Source: Kiritimatiellia bacterium
Lineage (GTDB): Bacteria > Verrucomicrobiota > Kiritimatiellia > CAIQIC01 > Lenti-01
Assembly: GCA_028681135.1 (NCBI GenBank)
Contig: JAQUJC010000012.1
Coordinates: 1-55,649 of the forward strand
Direction of reading: 5' to 3'
Length of the DNA stretch: 55,649 nt
How positions within the stretch are numbered: the first letter of the stretch is position 1; every line of letters starts with the position of its first letter. The position numbers and the translations under genes were made by a program. Below the pieces are notes generated by a model that did not search any database, was not told the DNA's origin, and saw only the letters and a program-made list of their open reading frames with translations. Of this stretch, positions 16,093-23,820 are shown piece by piece.

Positions 16093-18633
16093 CTATTCAT
16101 TCAAATACTGGAATGCGATAATATTCAGTTCCTGGGCCAGGGTTTCGCCGCCAACATCGGCGCTGCTGTCTATCCAGCACAGGGCTACCGCCCGCCGCTC
16201 ACCCGTGATCATATCGTCGTCCGGGTCCCAATTCCCAATCCCTGCCGTCGCTTCACCTTCCTTGATCGACTGAGCGACCACCACAATCACAAACAACCGA
16301 TCCGATTCGTTGAATAGCCCCCAGGTATTGTTGAATATGGCAATGCGGTTGTTCTTGTTGAGGTCGGATGGCAAGGCACTACTCGTAAGAGCCCGCGCCC
16401 AGCCCGCCTGCCCGTTAATCCCCGTAGTAAGCTTCTTGGGGTCGGCCAAAATTGCTTTGACCAAAGGATCGATATCGCCCGCAGACAGCCGTTCGTCGTC
16501 GTCAGGTTCCCCGTCCATGCCTGGAACCTCGCGCATGTCCAGACCGTAAAATGCCGCATTCAGAACGTTCGTGTAGCGTGTGTTCGGATTGATTGTCCCG
16601 TTGGTGAAAAAAGCTCCCCATGTATTTACAATGTTGAATATATCCGCATTGCAAATCAACCGGTTCATCAACTGAATGCCATCCTCACTAAAGATGTCCA
16701 GCGTGCCCCATGGTTGCCCATTGGACAGGTAGCCCAATTCTCCGGGATACTCAATCGGCCCATTGCGACAATATACATAATCGCCGGGTGGAATGCCGGT
16801 CACCTTGCTCATGGCGTCGAGAGCCACCTGATTCACCGCCCCCAGCGTATGAGGGTCCTCCTCCTTCCACTCGTCTTCGTTATGGTTCAGGCGCGGATCG
16901 CTCACCGCCATCGATACCCAGACTGTCGTTTCGCCGTCTGCAATCTCATCTTCCAAGATCATACCGAAACCGCTGCCCGGCGTCGCATCCACATCTCCAC
17001 CGGAATACTGCAGCTTCAGGGCATTGTTGAGCCGGACCGAACGGACAAATAAATTCATGCCCGGCGGCAAAGGATCACTGCCGGTAGGCTCCAGCAGAAC
17101 CCGAAATTCGATGTTCCCGGCTGTAGCATTGCGAGCGAAATAGGGATTGCCAAACGTGGCCTCGACCTCCAGTGCCGTTGACGGGTCCACGGTTACACCT
17201 CCTCCAGCCCGCACTCCTGTGGTGGCGGTACCCGGAGGCCCCAAGGCCACGCGCGCCCAGATGTCGCCCACGCCGCTGACCCCTCCCCCGCACCCAATGC
17301 TCGGTGTGGCCATCGTAAAGATTTCGCTGCGCTTATTGTCCTCTGACGGGAACGGATACCAGAACTCCGGCTTCATGCGCAGGATCAGGGTATAATTTGC
17401 TGTATTCGACCCTGTGCCACTATCTACATAGATCGGCCCCACGTCCAGTTCCAGTTGTATCCCGATTTCATTAAACATGGGTACATTCTTCACCGAAGGA
17501 TAATCTACTCCCTGGGGTGTCACCGCCGTGCTTTCATAATCCTCCAGCGCTTTGATCACATCCGCTTTACTTGCACCCGCTAAAATACGGCTGAACTCCG
17601 GCTGGGCCTCAAGCTCGGCCGCTGTACACCGCACTTTTTGTTTCCCGCTGCCATCTTCCTTGTGCAGCACCGAATAGCTGTAAGACGACAACATACTGGG
17701 ATTAATGCCCGCGCCTTCCTCCATGTCGGCGCCCTCCCATCGGTTGGGCCCCGAATTGCGTCCGTCATTCCACAAACCATCCGTCAAATTCAGCAAGGCC
17801 GCTGGCGAGTCAAACCCCTTCCAAATCCGCTGGTGAATGTTCAGCTTATATTGCCGATCACCACCCGTTTTGGGCGTTGGGCTGACCGCATCAAACACCA
17901 TTTTACGCACATTGTTGCGATTGGTAAACGCCCCGTATTTCGGGATGTCATCCCCGAAGGCTGTGCCCAGCAGATTGGCATCGATCAGCCCGCTCATGTC
18001 GAAGCAGGCATAAGCGTAGCGCCCCAGGATTCGGCTACGCTTCCCCGGCTCCTCCCGAATCCAAATCCATTCCGCATCCTGAACCTGATCGCCTGCAACC
18101 CCGCCCTCCAGCGTGTCGTCCTTATGCCAGTCCAGCAGCCAATCCTCCACCTTCCCGATGGCGAGTCGATCATTATCCAGAAACTCGCCGGAATAATGGA
18201 AACTCTTAGGTGCCGGTAGGTCCCCAGACAAAAAGATGCGGTGCAACGGAGAGGCTGGCGAAACTTCCTTCACGGCATTCAAATAGTCTTGCATGCCCGC
18301 CGCAATCGCCGTCTGCGCCATCTGTCGTGTGCGCATGCCTTCCATCGAGGCCCCCGCCACCAAGCGCTCCACCCGTGCCTGCGTCAGAAAGGCCACCGCC
18401 ATCATCAGCATAATGCTCAGGAAGCCCAGCACCACAATCAGCGCGATGCCCTGACGCGTCTCGCCGCATTGGGAATGACCCATAAGGGGCAGAGAGGCTT
18501 CTTCTCTGTAGCTGCGTCCGCTGGGCGCGGAAGATACCCGGCCCCAACGGGGCCGACTATAGGGGCACCGCAAAAGAGTCATTTGCCGTTTCATTTTCCA
18601 CCCAATTTTTTGAGTTTCAATTTGCATACTCAT
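16093..18633 (-). CDS. GspK-like large pseudopilin
   Basis: The 846-residue protein has the prepilin-type N-terminus QGIALIVVLGFLSIMLMMAVAFLTQARVERLV. It has the large size of minor pseudopilin K, which caps the pseudopilus tip; the J gene directly upstream supports this. GGGGAG lies nine bases before the ATG. The leader before the Gly is 62 residues instead of about 6-15 and includes YSRPRWGRVSSAPSG, encoded by DNA with the hairpin CGGCCCC/GGGGCCG, so repeat DNA seems to have extended it. An internal ATG (18483) would give an 11-residue leader but lacks a ribosome-binding site. It is the last gene of the cluster. Confidence 0.75.
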   Translation of the reverse strand: MSMQIETQKIGWKMKRQMTLLRCPYSRPRWGRVSSAPSGRSYREEASLPLMGHSQCGETRQGIALIVVLGFLSIMLMMAVAFLTQARVERLVAGASMEGMRTRQMAQTAIAAGMQDYLNAVKEVSPASPLHRIFLSGDLPAPKSFHYSGEFLDNDRLAIGKVEDWLLDWHKDDTLEGGVAGDQVQDAEWIWIREEPGKRSRILGRYAYACFDMSGLIDANLLGTAFGDDIPKYGAFTNRNNVRKMVFDAVSPTPKTGGDRQYKLNIHQRIWKGFDSPAALLNLTDGLWNDGRNSGPNRWEGADMEEGAGINPSMLSSYSYSVLHKEDGSGKQKVRCTAAELEAQPEFSRILAGASKADVIKALEDYESTAVTPQGVDYPSVKNVPMFNEIGIQLELDVGPIYVDSGTGSNTANYTLILRMKPEFWYPFPSEDNKRSEIFTMATPSIGCGGGVSGVGDIWARVALGPPGTATTGVRAGGGVTVDPSTALEVEATFGNPYFARNATAGNIEFRVLLEPTGSDPLPPGMNLFVRSVRLNNALKLQYSGGDVDATPGSGFGMILEDEIADGETTVWVSMAVSDPRLNHNEDEWKEEDPHTLGAVNQVALDAMSKVTGIPPGDYVYCRNGPIEYPGELGYLSNGQPWGTLDIFSEDGIQLMNRLICNADIFNIVNTWGAFFTNGTINPNTRYTNVLNAAFYGLDMREVPGMDGEPDDDERLSAGDIDPLVKAILADPKKLTTGINGQAGWARALTSSALPSDLNKNNRIAIFNNTWGLFNESDRLFVIVVVAQSIKEGEATAGIGNWDPDDDMITGERRAVALCWIDSSADVGGETLAQELNIIAFQYLNE

Positions 18634-18651
18634 TCCATCACTCCCCCTACT

Positions 18652-19791
18652 TTATTCCGGATAATAGTGGCTCACGGGATTGTAACTGGCCCGCCGCTGC
18701 ATCCGGTACTGGGGTGCCCCCATCATCGGCATGGCTCGGCCAATCAACACACTGGCATCACGGTGCAGGATTTCCCAACCCCGCCGTTCCATTTCTGGAT
18801 CACCGGTGGCGATCAGCATCCCGCCTTCCACTGCGGCCTCCGGGCTCGTCAGCACCAGCATCACGTCCACCGCCACCGGTGGAATGTTGCTGACGCCCGC
18901 CAGGCTGTCCGAACTGTAAAAATCGTCGCCGGAGGTAACAAAATCCTTCCCCGTGTCCCAGCGCTGGCAGTAAATATCGAACATCACCACGTTTTCCGCC
19001 AATAATTCGGCGTCGTCAGTGTGCGTTTCATACGCATCCCACCATTCCTGATCATCTGGGTTAAGGGCATAAAATGGGGTTCCGCTGGCACTGGCACCCA
19101 CCGCCATGACCATACGCCCCTTGTACAAATCGAAGCGTCGATATTCGGCACCTTCCGCCGTGGTAACGGTAGTGGCCCTGACATACAGCTTAACATAGTG
19201 GTAGGGCATATCGTCATCCTGATCGCCCGAGGTAGTAATGCAATAGAACGTATCAAAATCGTCTTCGCCGCCCCCGAGAACTTTCCCCGCGATTTTGGCG
19301 CAAGCAATACGTTCATTGACGATCATACAGTCGAGGTCCTGCAAGATGGAATCCATGGCGGTTTCGCCCACACTGTTGCGCATCAGCGCCGTGGTGCCGC
19401 GCTTCGTAATGTTGACTGCCTCCCCAAACATCCGCGTCAACGCCAACACCAGCAGCACCAGCACCGTCATTGCCGCCAACACCTCGATCAGGGTGAACGC
19501 GCATTTCGTGGGGTGTTGTAGGCCGCCCCTATGCGGGCGGCGCCTCCCGCCCATTCTATCCAAAACCGGCTCACCGGGGATCCGCCGGCGGCGGACAGGC
19601 AAGTTCGCCCTACCCTGGGCATTCCCCCGCCCTTGGTTTCGGGTAGGGCGAGGCATCCCTGCCGAGCTGGGCTGAACCCTGAATCCTGAACCCTGGTTCT
19701 TGAAGGTAGGGCGAGGCGTCCCTGCCGAGCCGGGCTGACTCCTGACTCCTGACTCCGCACGAAACCTTGGATATTGAATTGCCATTTTCAT
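18652..19791 (-). CDS. GspJ-like pseudopilin with a 98-residue leader
   Basis: The mature part starts FTLIEVLAAMTVLVLLVLALTRMFGEA and has minor-pseudopilin J size. The ATG is preceded by TAGGAGTGAG, and it follows the I gene by 7 bases. The residue before the cleavage site is Ala (KCAFTLIEV) instead of Gly, which prepilin peptidases process less well. The leader of 98 residues contains two copies of an 11-residue repeat (QPSSAGMPRPT / QPGSAGTPRPT) and GGRRRPHRGGLQ, all encoded by repeat DNA. An internal ATG at 19554 with GGATAG upstream would give a leader of about 19 residues; I cannot tell which start is used. Confidence 0.75.
   Translation of the reverse strand: MKMAIQYPRFRAESGVRSQPGSAGTPRPTFKNQGSGFRVQPSSAGMPRPTRNQGRGNAQGRANLPVRRRRIPGEPVLDRMGGRRRPHRGGLQHPTKCAFTLIEVLAAMTVLVLLVLALTRMFGEAVNITKRGTTALMRNSVGETAMDSILQDLDCMIVNERIACAKIAGKVLGGGEDDFDTFYCITTSGDQDDDMPYHYVKLYVRATTVTTAEGAEYRRFDLYKGRMVMAVGASASGTPFYALNPDDQEWWDAYETHTDDAELLAENVVMFDIYCQRWDTGKDFVTSGDDFYSSDSLAGVSNIPPVAVDVMLVLTSPEAAVEGGMLIATGDPEMERRGWEILHRDASVLIGRAMPMMGAPQYRMQRRASYNPVSHYYPE
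19518..19542. repeat. RAYT-type REP hairpin inside the gspJ-like leader
   Basis: These 25 bases are an exact reverse-complement match to the second hairpin of the RAYT-flanking units (core CGCCCGCATAGGGGCGG). They lie in frame inside the leader region of the J-like pseudopilin gene and encode part of RRRPHRGGL. Confidence 0.85.
19642..19737. repeat. Two 33-bp in-frame repeats in the gspJ-like leader
   Basis: Copies at 19642-19674 and 19705-19737 begin GGTAGGGCGAGGC and end CTGCCGAGC-GGGCTG, differing at two positions. Each is exactly 11 codons long and the copies are 63 bases apart, so the frame is kept. The copy nearer the start codon is flanked by CTGACTCCT heptamer repeats like those at 22878-23045. 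Confidence 0.8.
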
Positions 19792-19798
19792 CTCACTC

Positions 19799-20395
19799 CT
19801 ACATGTCTGGATAGGGAACAATTTCCCGATAGAAAATCCGCGGTGGAAACGCCTCCCTATCCGCAATAGCCTTCCACTCCCCTGGCCAGACCTTCAGCAC
19901 TGCGTAATAGGTGTCGCGTCCCGAACTCTTTTTTTTCTCCCACTCCAGTTCATAGGTAAAGGCTGTGGTCCAGAACTTGGCCTTACTGGCGTATTCCGAA
20001 TCACCTGTCCCCACATCCCAGTTCCGCGGCACCCATTTGAACACATGCAGCCCGGGGCTGCTGTCCAGCAGCCGTTCGTCCCCCTTGTCATATCCAGAAC
20101 TTTCGGCCAGCACGCGCGAGGCATACTTATCGCACTTGGTCGCATCCAAATTTACTCCCCCGGACTCTACGGTGTCACCCAGGGCCGCAGCCGTTGCCGA
20201 CAGGGTCGAAAATACATAATCAGCAAATAACGAAACCTCGGTGTCGTTCACCGCTGCGCGCGTTGCTTTGAGCCCCTCCGGGAACAGCGCAAACGTCGCC
20301 GTCAACCCGATCGCCACCACCAGCAGTGCCAGCGTGACTTCTACCAGCGAGTAGCCAGCCACACGTTGCTTGATTTTTTTTAGCTTCATTGCCAT
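19799..20395 (-). CDS. GspI-like minor pseudopilin
   Basis: The 198-residue protein has a normal prepilin leader, MAMKLKKIKQRVAG, cleaved before YSLVEVTLALLVVAIGLTATFALFPEGLKA. It has the conserved Glu at mature position 5 and a soluble C-terminal domain. Minor pseudopilin I forms a tip complex with J and K, whose genes follow at once. It starts 14 bases after the H-like gene. Of the alternative ATGs, 20395 and 20389 give the same mature protein. Confidence 0.78.
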   Translation of the reverse strand: MAMKLKKIKQRVAGYSLVEVTLALLVVAIGLTATFALFPEGLKATRAAVNDTEVSLFADYVFSTLSATAAALGDTVESGGVNLDATKCDKYASRVLAESSGYDKGDERLLDSSPGLHVFKWVPRNWDVGTGDSEYASKAKFWTTAFTYELEWEKKKSSGRDTYYAVLKVWPGEWKAIADREAFPPRIFYREIVPYPDM

Positions 20396-20408
20396 CTCCC
20401 ATCCCGCC

Positions 20409-21278
20409 TCAACGCTGGTCTGTCTCATCGAGAATCTTCACCATCCCGGTCTTTCCCTGGAACTGGATCATGGTGTTGGTCCCGGGAATATCGACGGGGT
20501 CGGCCAGAGTATTGCCGCTGATTTCATAGTATTTGGTTGCTGTAAGATAAAGCCGACCGCCCTTTTGGTCTCCCCATCGTCGTCCGTCGCCATGAAACAT
20601 CGTGTATGCACGCCCATTGGGTTTGAACATGATCGCACTCATAATGAAATCCCGTTTCTTCGGGTTTGCTGGGTCCAGGGGGAATTTGAACGCGCCCGCC
20701 GCGCCAGGGCTATAGTAACCGCCTCGCCCAAACAGATAGTTACCTTTGAGGGTGGAATCGTCATCGAAATAAATCCCCTCCTGCAGGTACTTCCAGTCCG
20801 ACACAAACTCCAGGTCCATGTCGTCAATCGAAGGCCCTTTTACAGACGATCCTTCCTTGTGCATCCCAAACGTATCCATGTTGTTCGTCACGGCGATGAC
20901 CGCATAACTGCGCAGACACTTGTCGATGGAGTTAATGGCCCCTGGGTCTGCACTATAGGTGCCGTCACGATTGGGAAAAATCACCAGTGTCCACTGGCGC
21001 TTGGCTACCGCATGTTGCCGAGCCAGCCGCATAGTATTGACCACTTGCTGGGCGGCTCGATTCGTGTCCTTGCGGCCCATATTTTCGAAGACCGGCATCG
21101 CCACCGCAAAGAGCACCCCGATGATGGCAATCACCACCATCAGTTCGATCAACGTGAAGCCGGATCGAACTTGCCTTCGCCAATCACCGGCGCCAAGGCT
21201 ATGGTGGCCAAGAGGCTTCGGCTGGCAAGCCATCAGTTCGATCAACGTGAAGCCTCGCTTTTTTGCTCGTGTGTTCAT
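20409..21278 (-). CDS. GspH-like pseudopilin with duplicated cleavage motif
   Basis: The protein has 289 residues. The N-terminus carries the class III cleavage motif twice: KKRGFTLIELM at residues 6-16 and RSGFTLIELMVVIAIIGVL at 38-56. Only the second is followed by a full hydrophobic helix. The duplication arises from a 25-base direct repeat, 93 bases apart, around inserted DNA, so the frame is kept. The soluble domain is H-like (MRLARQHAVAKRQWTLVIF). An internal ATG within the first motif could also start translation. Upstream lie the G-like genes; downstream are I, J and K. Confidence 0.78.
   Translation of the reverse strand: MNTRAKKRGFTLIELMACQPKPLGHHSLGAGDWRRQVRSGFTLIELMVVIAIIGVLFAVAMPVFENMGRKDTNRAAQQVVNTMRLARQHAVAKRQWTLVIFPNRDGTYSADPGAINSIDKCLRSYAVIAVTNNMDTFGMHKEGSSVKGPSIDDMDLEFVSDWKYLQEGIYFDDDSTLKGNYLFGRGGYYSPGAAGAFKFPLDPANPKKRDFIMSAIMFKPNGRAYTMFHGDGRRWGDQKGGRLYLTATKYYEISGNTLADPVDIPGTNTMIQFQGKTGMVKILDETDQR
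21137..21254. repeat. 25-bp direct repeats bracketing an insertion in gspH leader
   Basis: The sequence CATCAGTTCGATCAACGTGA and its flanks are repeated exactly at 21137-21161 and 21230-21254. The 68 bases between them contain GCCTTCGCCAA and CAAGGCTATGGTGG, a REP-like text related to CCGTAGCTTTAGCGAAGG at 22831-22848. The period of 93 bases is 31 codons. Confidence 0.8.
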
Positions 21279-21484
21279 TTCGTGTCTTTCACGTGTTTCG
21301 TCGTTAGATAGAACCCTCTGGCCCAGAGCCTGCTCTGATCCCAGCGGTCTCTCCCGACCTCTTGAGAGTCGGAACTACCTTCCAAATCCTGTTCATTTCT
21401 GCACATCCTGTAAATCCAGTCTAAACTGGTTCTACCCTGTCCGCTCTTTCAGCCTTCACCTTTCCGCGGTCATCCCTGTTCTTC
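21279..21484. other. Intergenic spacer within pseudopilin cluster
   Basis: There is no gene here. The spacer is made of degenerate CCTGTTCATTTCTGCACATCCTG-type wording and an inverted CCGACCTCTTGAGAGTCGG (stem CCGACTC-like). It separates the H-like gene from the preceding prepilin gene, so a separate promoter or processing site may exist, but none is clear. Confidence 0.35.
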
Positions 21485-22066
21485 TCACTCCCAACTCATG
21501 GCATTGTCATCCCACGTGGTATGGTCGTGATCCGGCCCAGCCGACCAAGCAATCGCGCGAAAGGGGATATCACCCCCCACATCCGGATTGGGATGGGCGC
21601 ACTGGCCATCCCCATCGATATCCAATTGATAGCGAAACGGTGTGCCCCACGGGTCCACAAAGGCCCCCGCATTGGGATCGTCCGTTGGGGCCAACGTCTT
21701 ACTCCCTGGTTCGAAGAACACAATATGTTTAAAATTATATTTGGATGGAGGATCACCATCCTGCCGAGGTGGCGGACTCATCGCGTCCACCCAAACTTTA
21801 TCGGTCAGGTTTTCCTCTCCGGGCGTCGTTCCGTAAAACCCCGGCCAGCGGTTGTATTCGGCCTGATACTTTAATAACACCGTCACCACCACCCCGGCAT
21901 CCCCTTTGGCCGTCGATAATTTGGCGCGCCGCAGGATCATCCCCGCCGCCGGCACCATCATCGCCATCAATATGCTAAGAATGGCAATGACTACCAACAT
22001 CTCAACCAGTGTGAAGCCGGTTTTGGGTGGTTGATGGTTCATGGTTAATGGTTGATGGTTGTTCAT
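21485..22066 (-). CDS. G-like pseudopilin / prepilin-type secreted protein
   Basis: The 193-residue protein begins MNNHQPLTMNHQPPKTG, cleaved before FTLVEMLVVIAILSILMAMMVPAAGMILRRAKLS. The C-terminal part has FVDPWGTPFRYQLDIDGDG, the DPWG/calcium-loop motif of major pseudopilin G. No ribosome-binding site is clear before either ATG (22066 or 22042). The leader is encoded by a simple repeat, CCATCAACCATTAACC-like, that continues into the upstream spacer. It is one of three G-like genes in a row, and its paralogues may form mixed or alternative pseudopili. Confidence 0.72.
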   Translation of the reverse strand: MNNHQPLTMNHQPPKTGFTLVEMLVVIAILSILMAMMVPAAGMILRRAKLSTAKGDAGVVVTVLLKYQAEYNRWPGFYGTTPGEENLTDKVWVDAMSPPPRQDGDPPSKYNFKHIVFFEPGSKTLAPTDDPNAGAFVDPWGTPFRYQLDIDGDGQCAHPNPDVGGDIPFRAIAWSAGPDHDHTTWDDNAMSWE

Positions 22067-22166
22067 GTTTGGTCGTTGGTTCGTGGTTTTTCGTGGTAGT
22101 TTCAAATCTGTTCTCGGTCTTCCCTTGATCGGTTGGACATTGAATATTGGATATTCTCTCCCTCTC

Positions 22167-22781
22167 CTACGGCACCGGCACATCAAATGTCTTCAGCACG
22201 GTTTCTGTCGTGGCGTTCTCTTTATCCGGCCCCAACGAGTAAACCAGCACCTTTTCCTTCACATACTCGCTACCGCCAAACAACCCGTCGGGATCATTCG
22301 GCAACATCGCCCCATCCAGATTCCGGTCCATTCCAATTCGGTAATATTGGCCCCACGGATCCACAAAAATAAACGGATTGTTCTCGTCCTGTGATTTCTC
22401 TGGAATCGTCAAATAGGCCTTTTTTAATGGATTTTCGCCCGTCAACCAACGCATCACATATTCTAATTCAGCCGTGTTCTCGGTCCAGACATCTTCTCCC
22501 ACCCGGTCTTGGTCTTTGTTGTCGGGATCCCCCCAGGGCATATATTTGTGGTCGCGCTGTAACTCCAGCACCGCCAGTTTGATGCTATTCATCTCTACCA
22601 GCGCTCGCCGTTTAAATGCCCCCTTCAGCGCATTACCGGCCACCGGCACTAAAATCGCCGCTAACAGCGCAATAATCGCAATAACGACCAAAATCTCAAT
22701 CAGAGTAAACCCCTCCGGTAGCGGGAACCCCGCTTTCGGTTGGACGAACCTGCGCCCTGTTGTTTTCTTGCTCATGTTCAT
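22167..22781 (-). CDS. G-like pseudopilin
   Basis: The 204-residue protein has a leader ending KAGFPLPEG before FTLIEILVVIAIIALLAAILVPVAGNALKGAFKRRALVEMNSIKLAV. The C-terminal half has FVDPWGQYYRIGMDRNLDG, the family's calcium-binding loop. The start MNMSKK has GGA eight bases upstream; 22775 is an equivalent second ATG. A longer frame upstream runs through REP-like DNA and is not used here. The leader shows an internal near-copy of the cleavage context (GFPLPEGFTLIE), echoing the duplicated motif in the H-like gene. Confidence 0.75.
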   Translation of the reverse strand: MNMSKKTTGRRFVQPKAGFPLPEGFTLIEILVVIAIIALLAAILVPVAGNALKGAFKRRALVEMNSIKLAVLELQRDHKYMPWGDPDNKDQDRVGEDVWTENTAELEYVMRWLTGENPLKKAYLTIPEKSQDENNPFIFVDPWGQYYRIGMDRNLDGAMLPNDPDGLFGGSEYVKEKVLVYSLGPDKENATTETVLKTFDVPVP

Positions 22782-22877
22782 CTCATTCCAGCCTATTTCC
22801 GGGGCGTCGGCCATCCCTCTGCTTGCCCACCGTAGCTTTAGCGAAGGTGAGTACTCTCTGTGGTTCAATCTGAATCC

Positions 22878-23045
22878 CGTCTCCCGTCTCCTGTCTACCG
22901 ACTCCTGACTACTGTCTACTGAATCCTGACTCCTGACTCCTGACTCCTGTCTCCTGTCTCCTGACTCCTGTCTCCTGTCTCCTGACTCCTGACTCCTGAC
23001 TACTGTCTACCGACTACTGACTCCTGTCTCCTGACTCCTGACTCC
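22878..23045. repeat. Tandem heptamer repeat (GACTCCT / GTCTCCT)
   Basis: About 24 imperfect copies of a seven-base unit alternate between GACTCCT and GTCTCCT, with TACT/TACC variants. They fill the spacer between two G-like pseudopilin genes. The same heptamer occurs inside the J-like leader near 19737-19756. Confidence 0.85.
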
Positions 23046-23051
23046 TTCCGC

Positions 23052-23624
23052 CTACCACGTCTTGTACGGCGGGTCATCTACAGGAACATCTTCGTCTTCC
23101 CCATAGGAAAACACCCCCACCTTACCGCGAATGTCCGGGAAACCAGTGCCCACGATTCGATCATCCATATTCATATCCAGCAAAATGCCATAGGGCGTAC
23201 CCCATGGGTCCGGATAACCGCCGCTCAGCAGCGCTGCCTGCATTTCCACCGCTGTATTGACATCAAATGATGCCGGATCGAGGGCCAAAAAGACCATCTG
23301 CTTGGTGTTGCGCTTCTCCCCCGGCCAATCATCCAGATTCATCAAAATTTGAATCACTTGCGCCTGTTGATCCACTGTCAGCGACATATCGGCATCGCCA
23401 ATCGCCACCCCCTTGGGCCGCGGCGGAATCCCGTATTCTGCAATGAAGCGCTTGATCGCCCCATCCAAATCCTGGATTTGCGACAATGCTCGCGCCCGTT
23501 TGGCCGCTCGCAGACTCGCCGTCAGCGACGGAATGATAATCGCCGCCAGCAACCCGATAACTACGATGACAACCAACAGCTCAATTAGAGTGAACCCGCT
23601 AGAAATCCGGCTTTTTGCTTTCAT
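23052..23624 (-). CDS. GspG-like major pseudopilin
   Basis: The 190-residue protein has a short standard leader, MKAKSRISSG, cleaved before [40 protein letters not shown]. The tail contains YPDPWGTPYGILLDMNMDDRI, the DPWG motif and calcium loop typical of major pseudopilin G, and TGFPDIRGKVGVFSYGEDED. It is the first gene of the seven-gene minus-strand pseudopilin cluster, with GGA 11 bases before the ATG. No secretin, ATPase or platform protein is encoded nearby, so those parts must come from elsewhere. Confidence 0.85.
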   Translation of the reverse strand: MKAKSRISSGFTLIELLVVIVVIGLLAAIIIPSLTASLRAAKRARALSQIQDLDGAIKRFIAEYGIPPRPKGVAIGDADMSLTVDQQAQVIQILMNLDDWPGEKRNTKQMVFLALDPASFDVNTAVEMQAALLSGGYPDPWGTPYGILLDMNMDDRIVGTGFPDIRGKVGVFSYGEDEDVPVDDPPYKTW

Positions 23625-23820
23625 GTCGGTCCGTCCATTCGTCTGCTGTTACCAAGACATACGCTTCATCACTCCTAATCTACCCCCCGCCCCCCCCGAA
23701 GTCGAACGAATTTTACGGATAGAACCGCCTCCGCGGTTGTGTTGCACCCGCCCTTCAGCCATGAACCGGTTTTCGGCCCATTTGGGTTGATATTGGACCG
23801 ATATTGCCCCCCCCTTCTCC

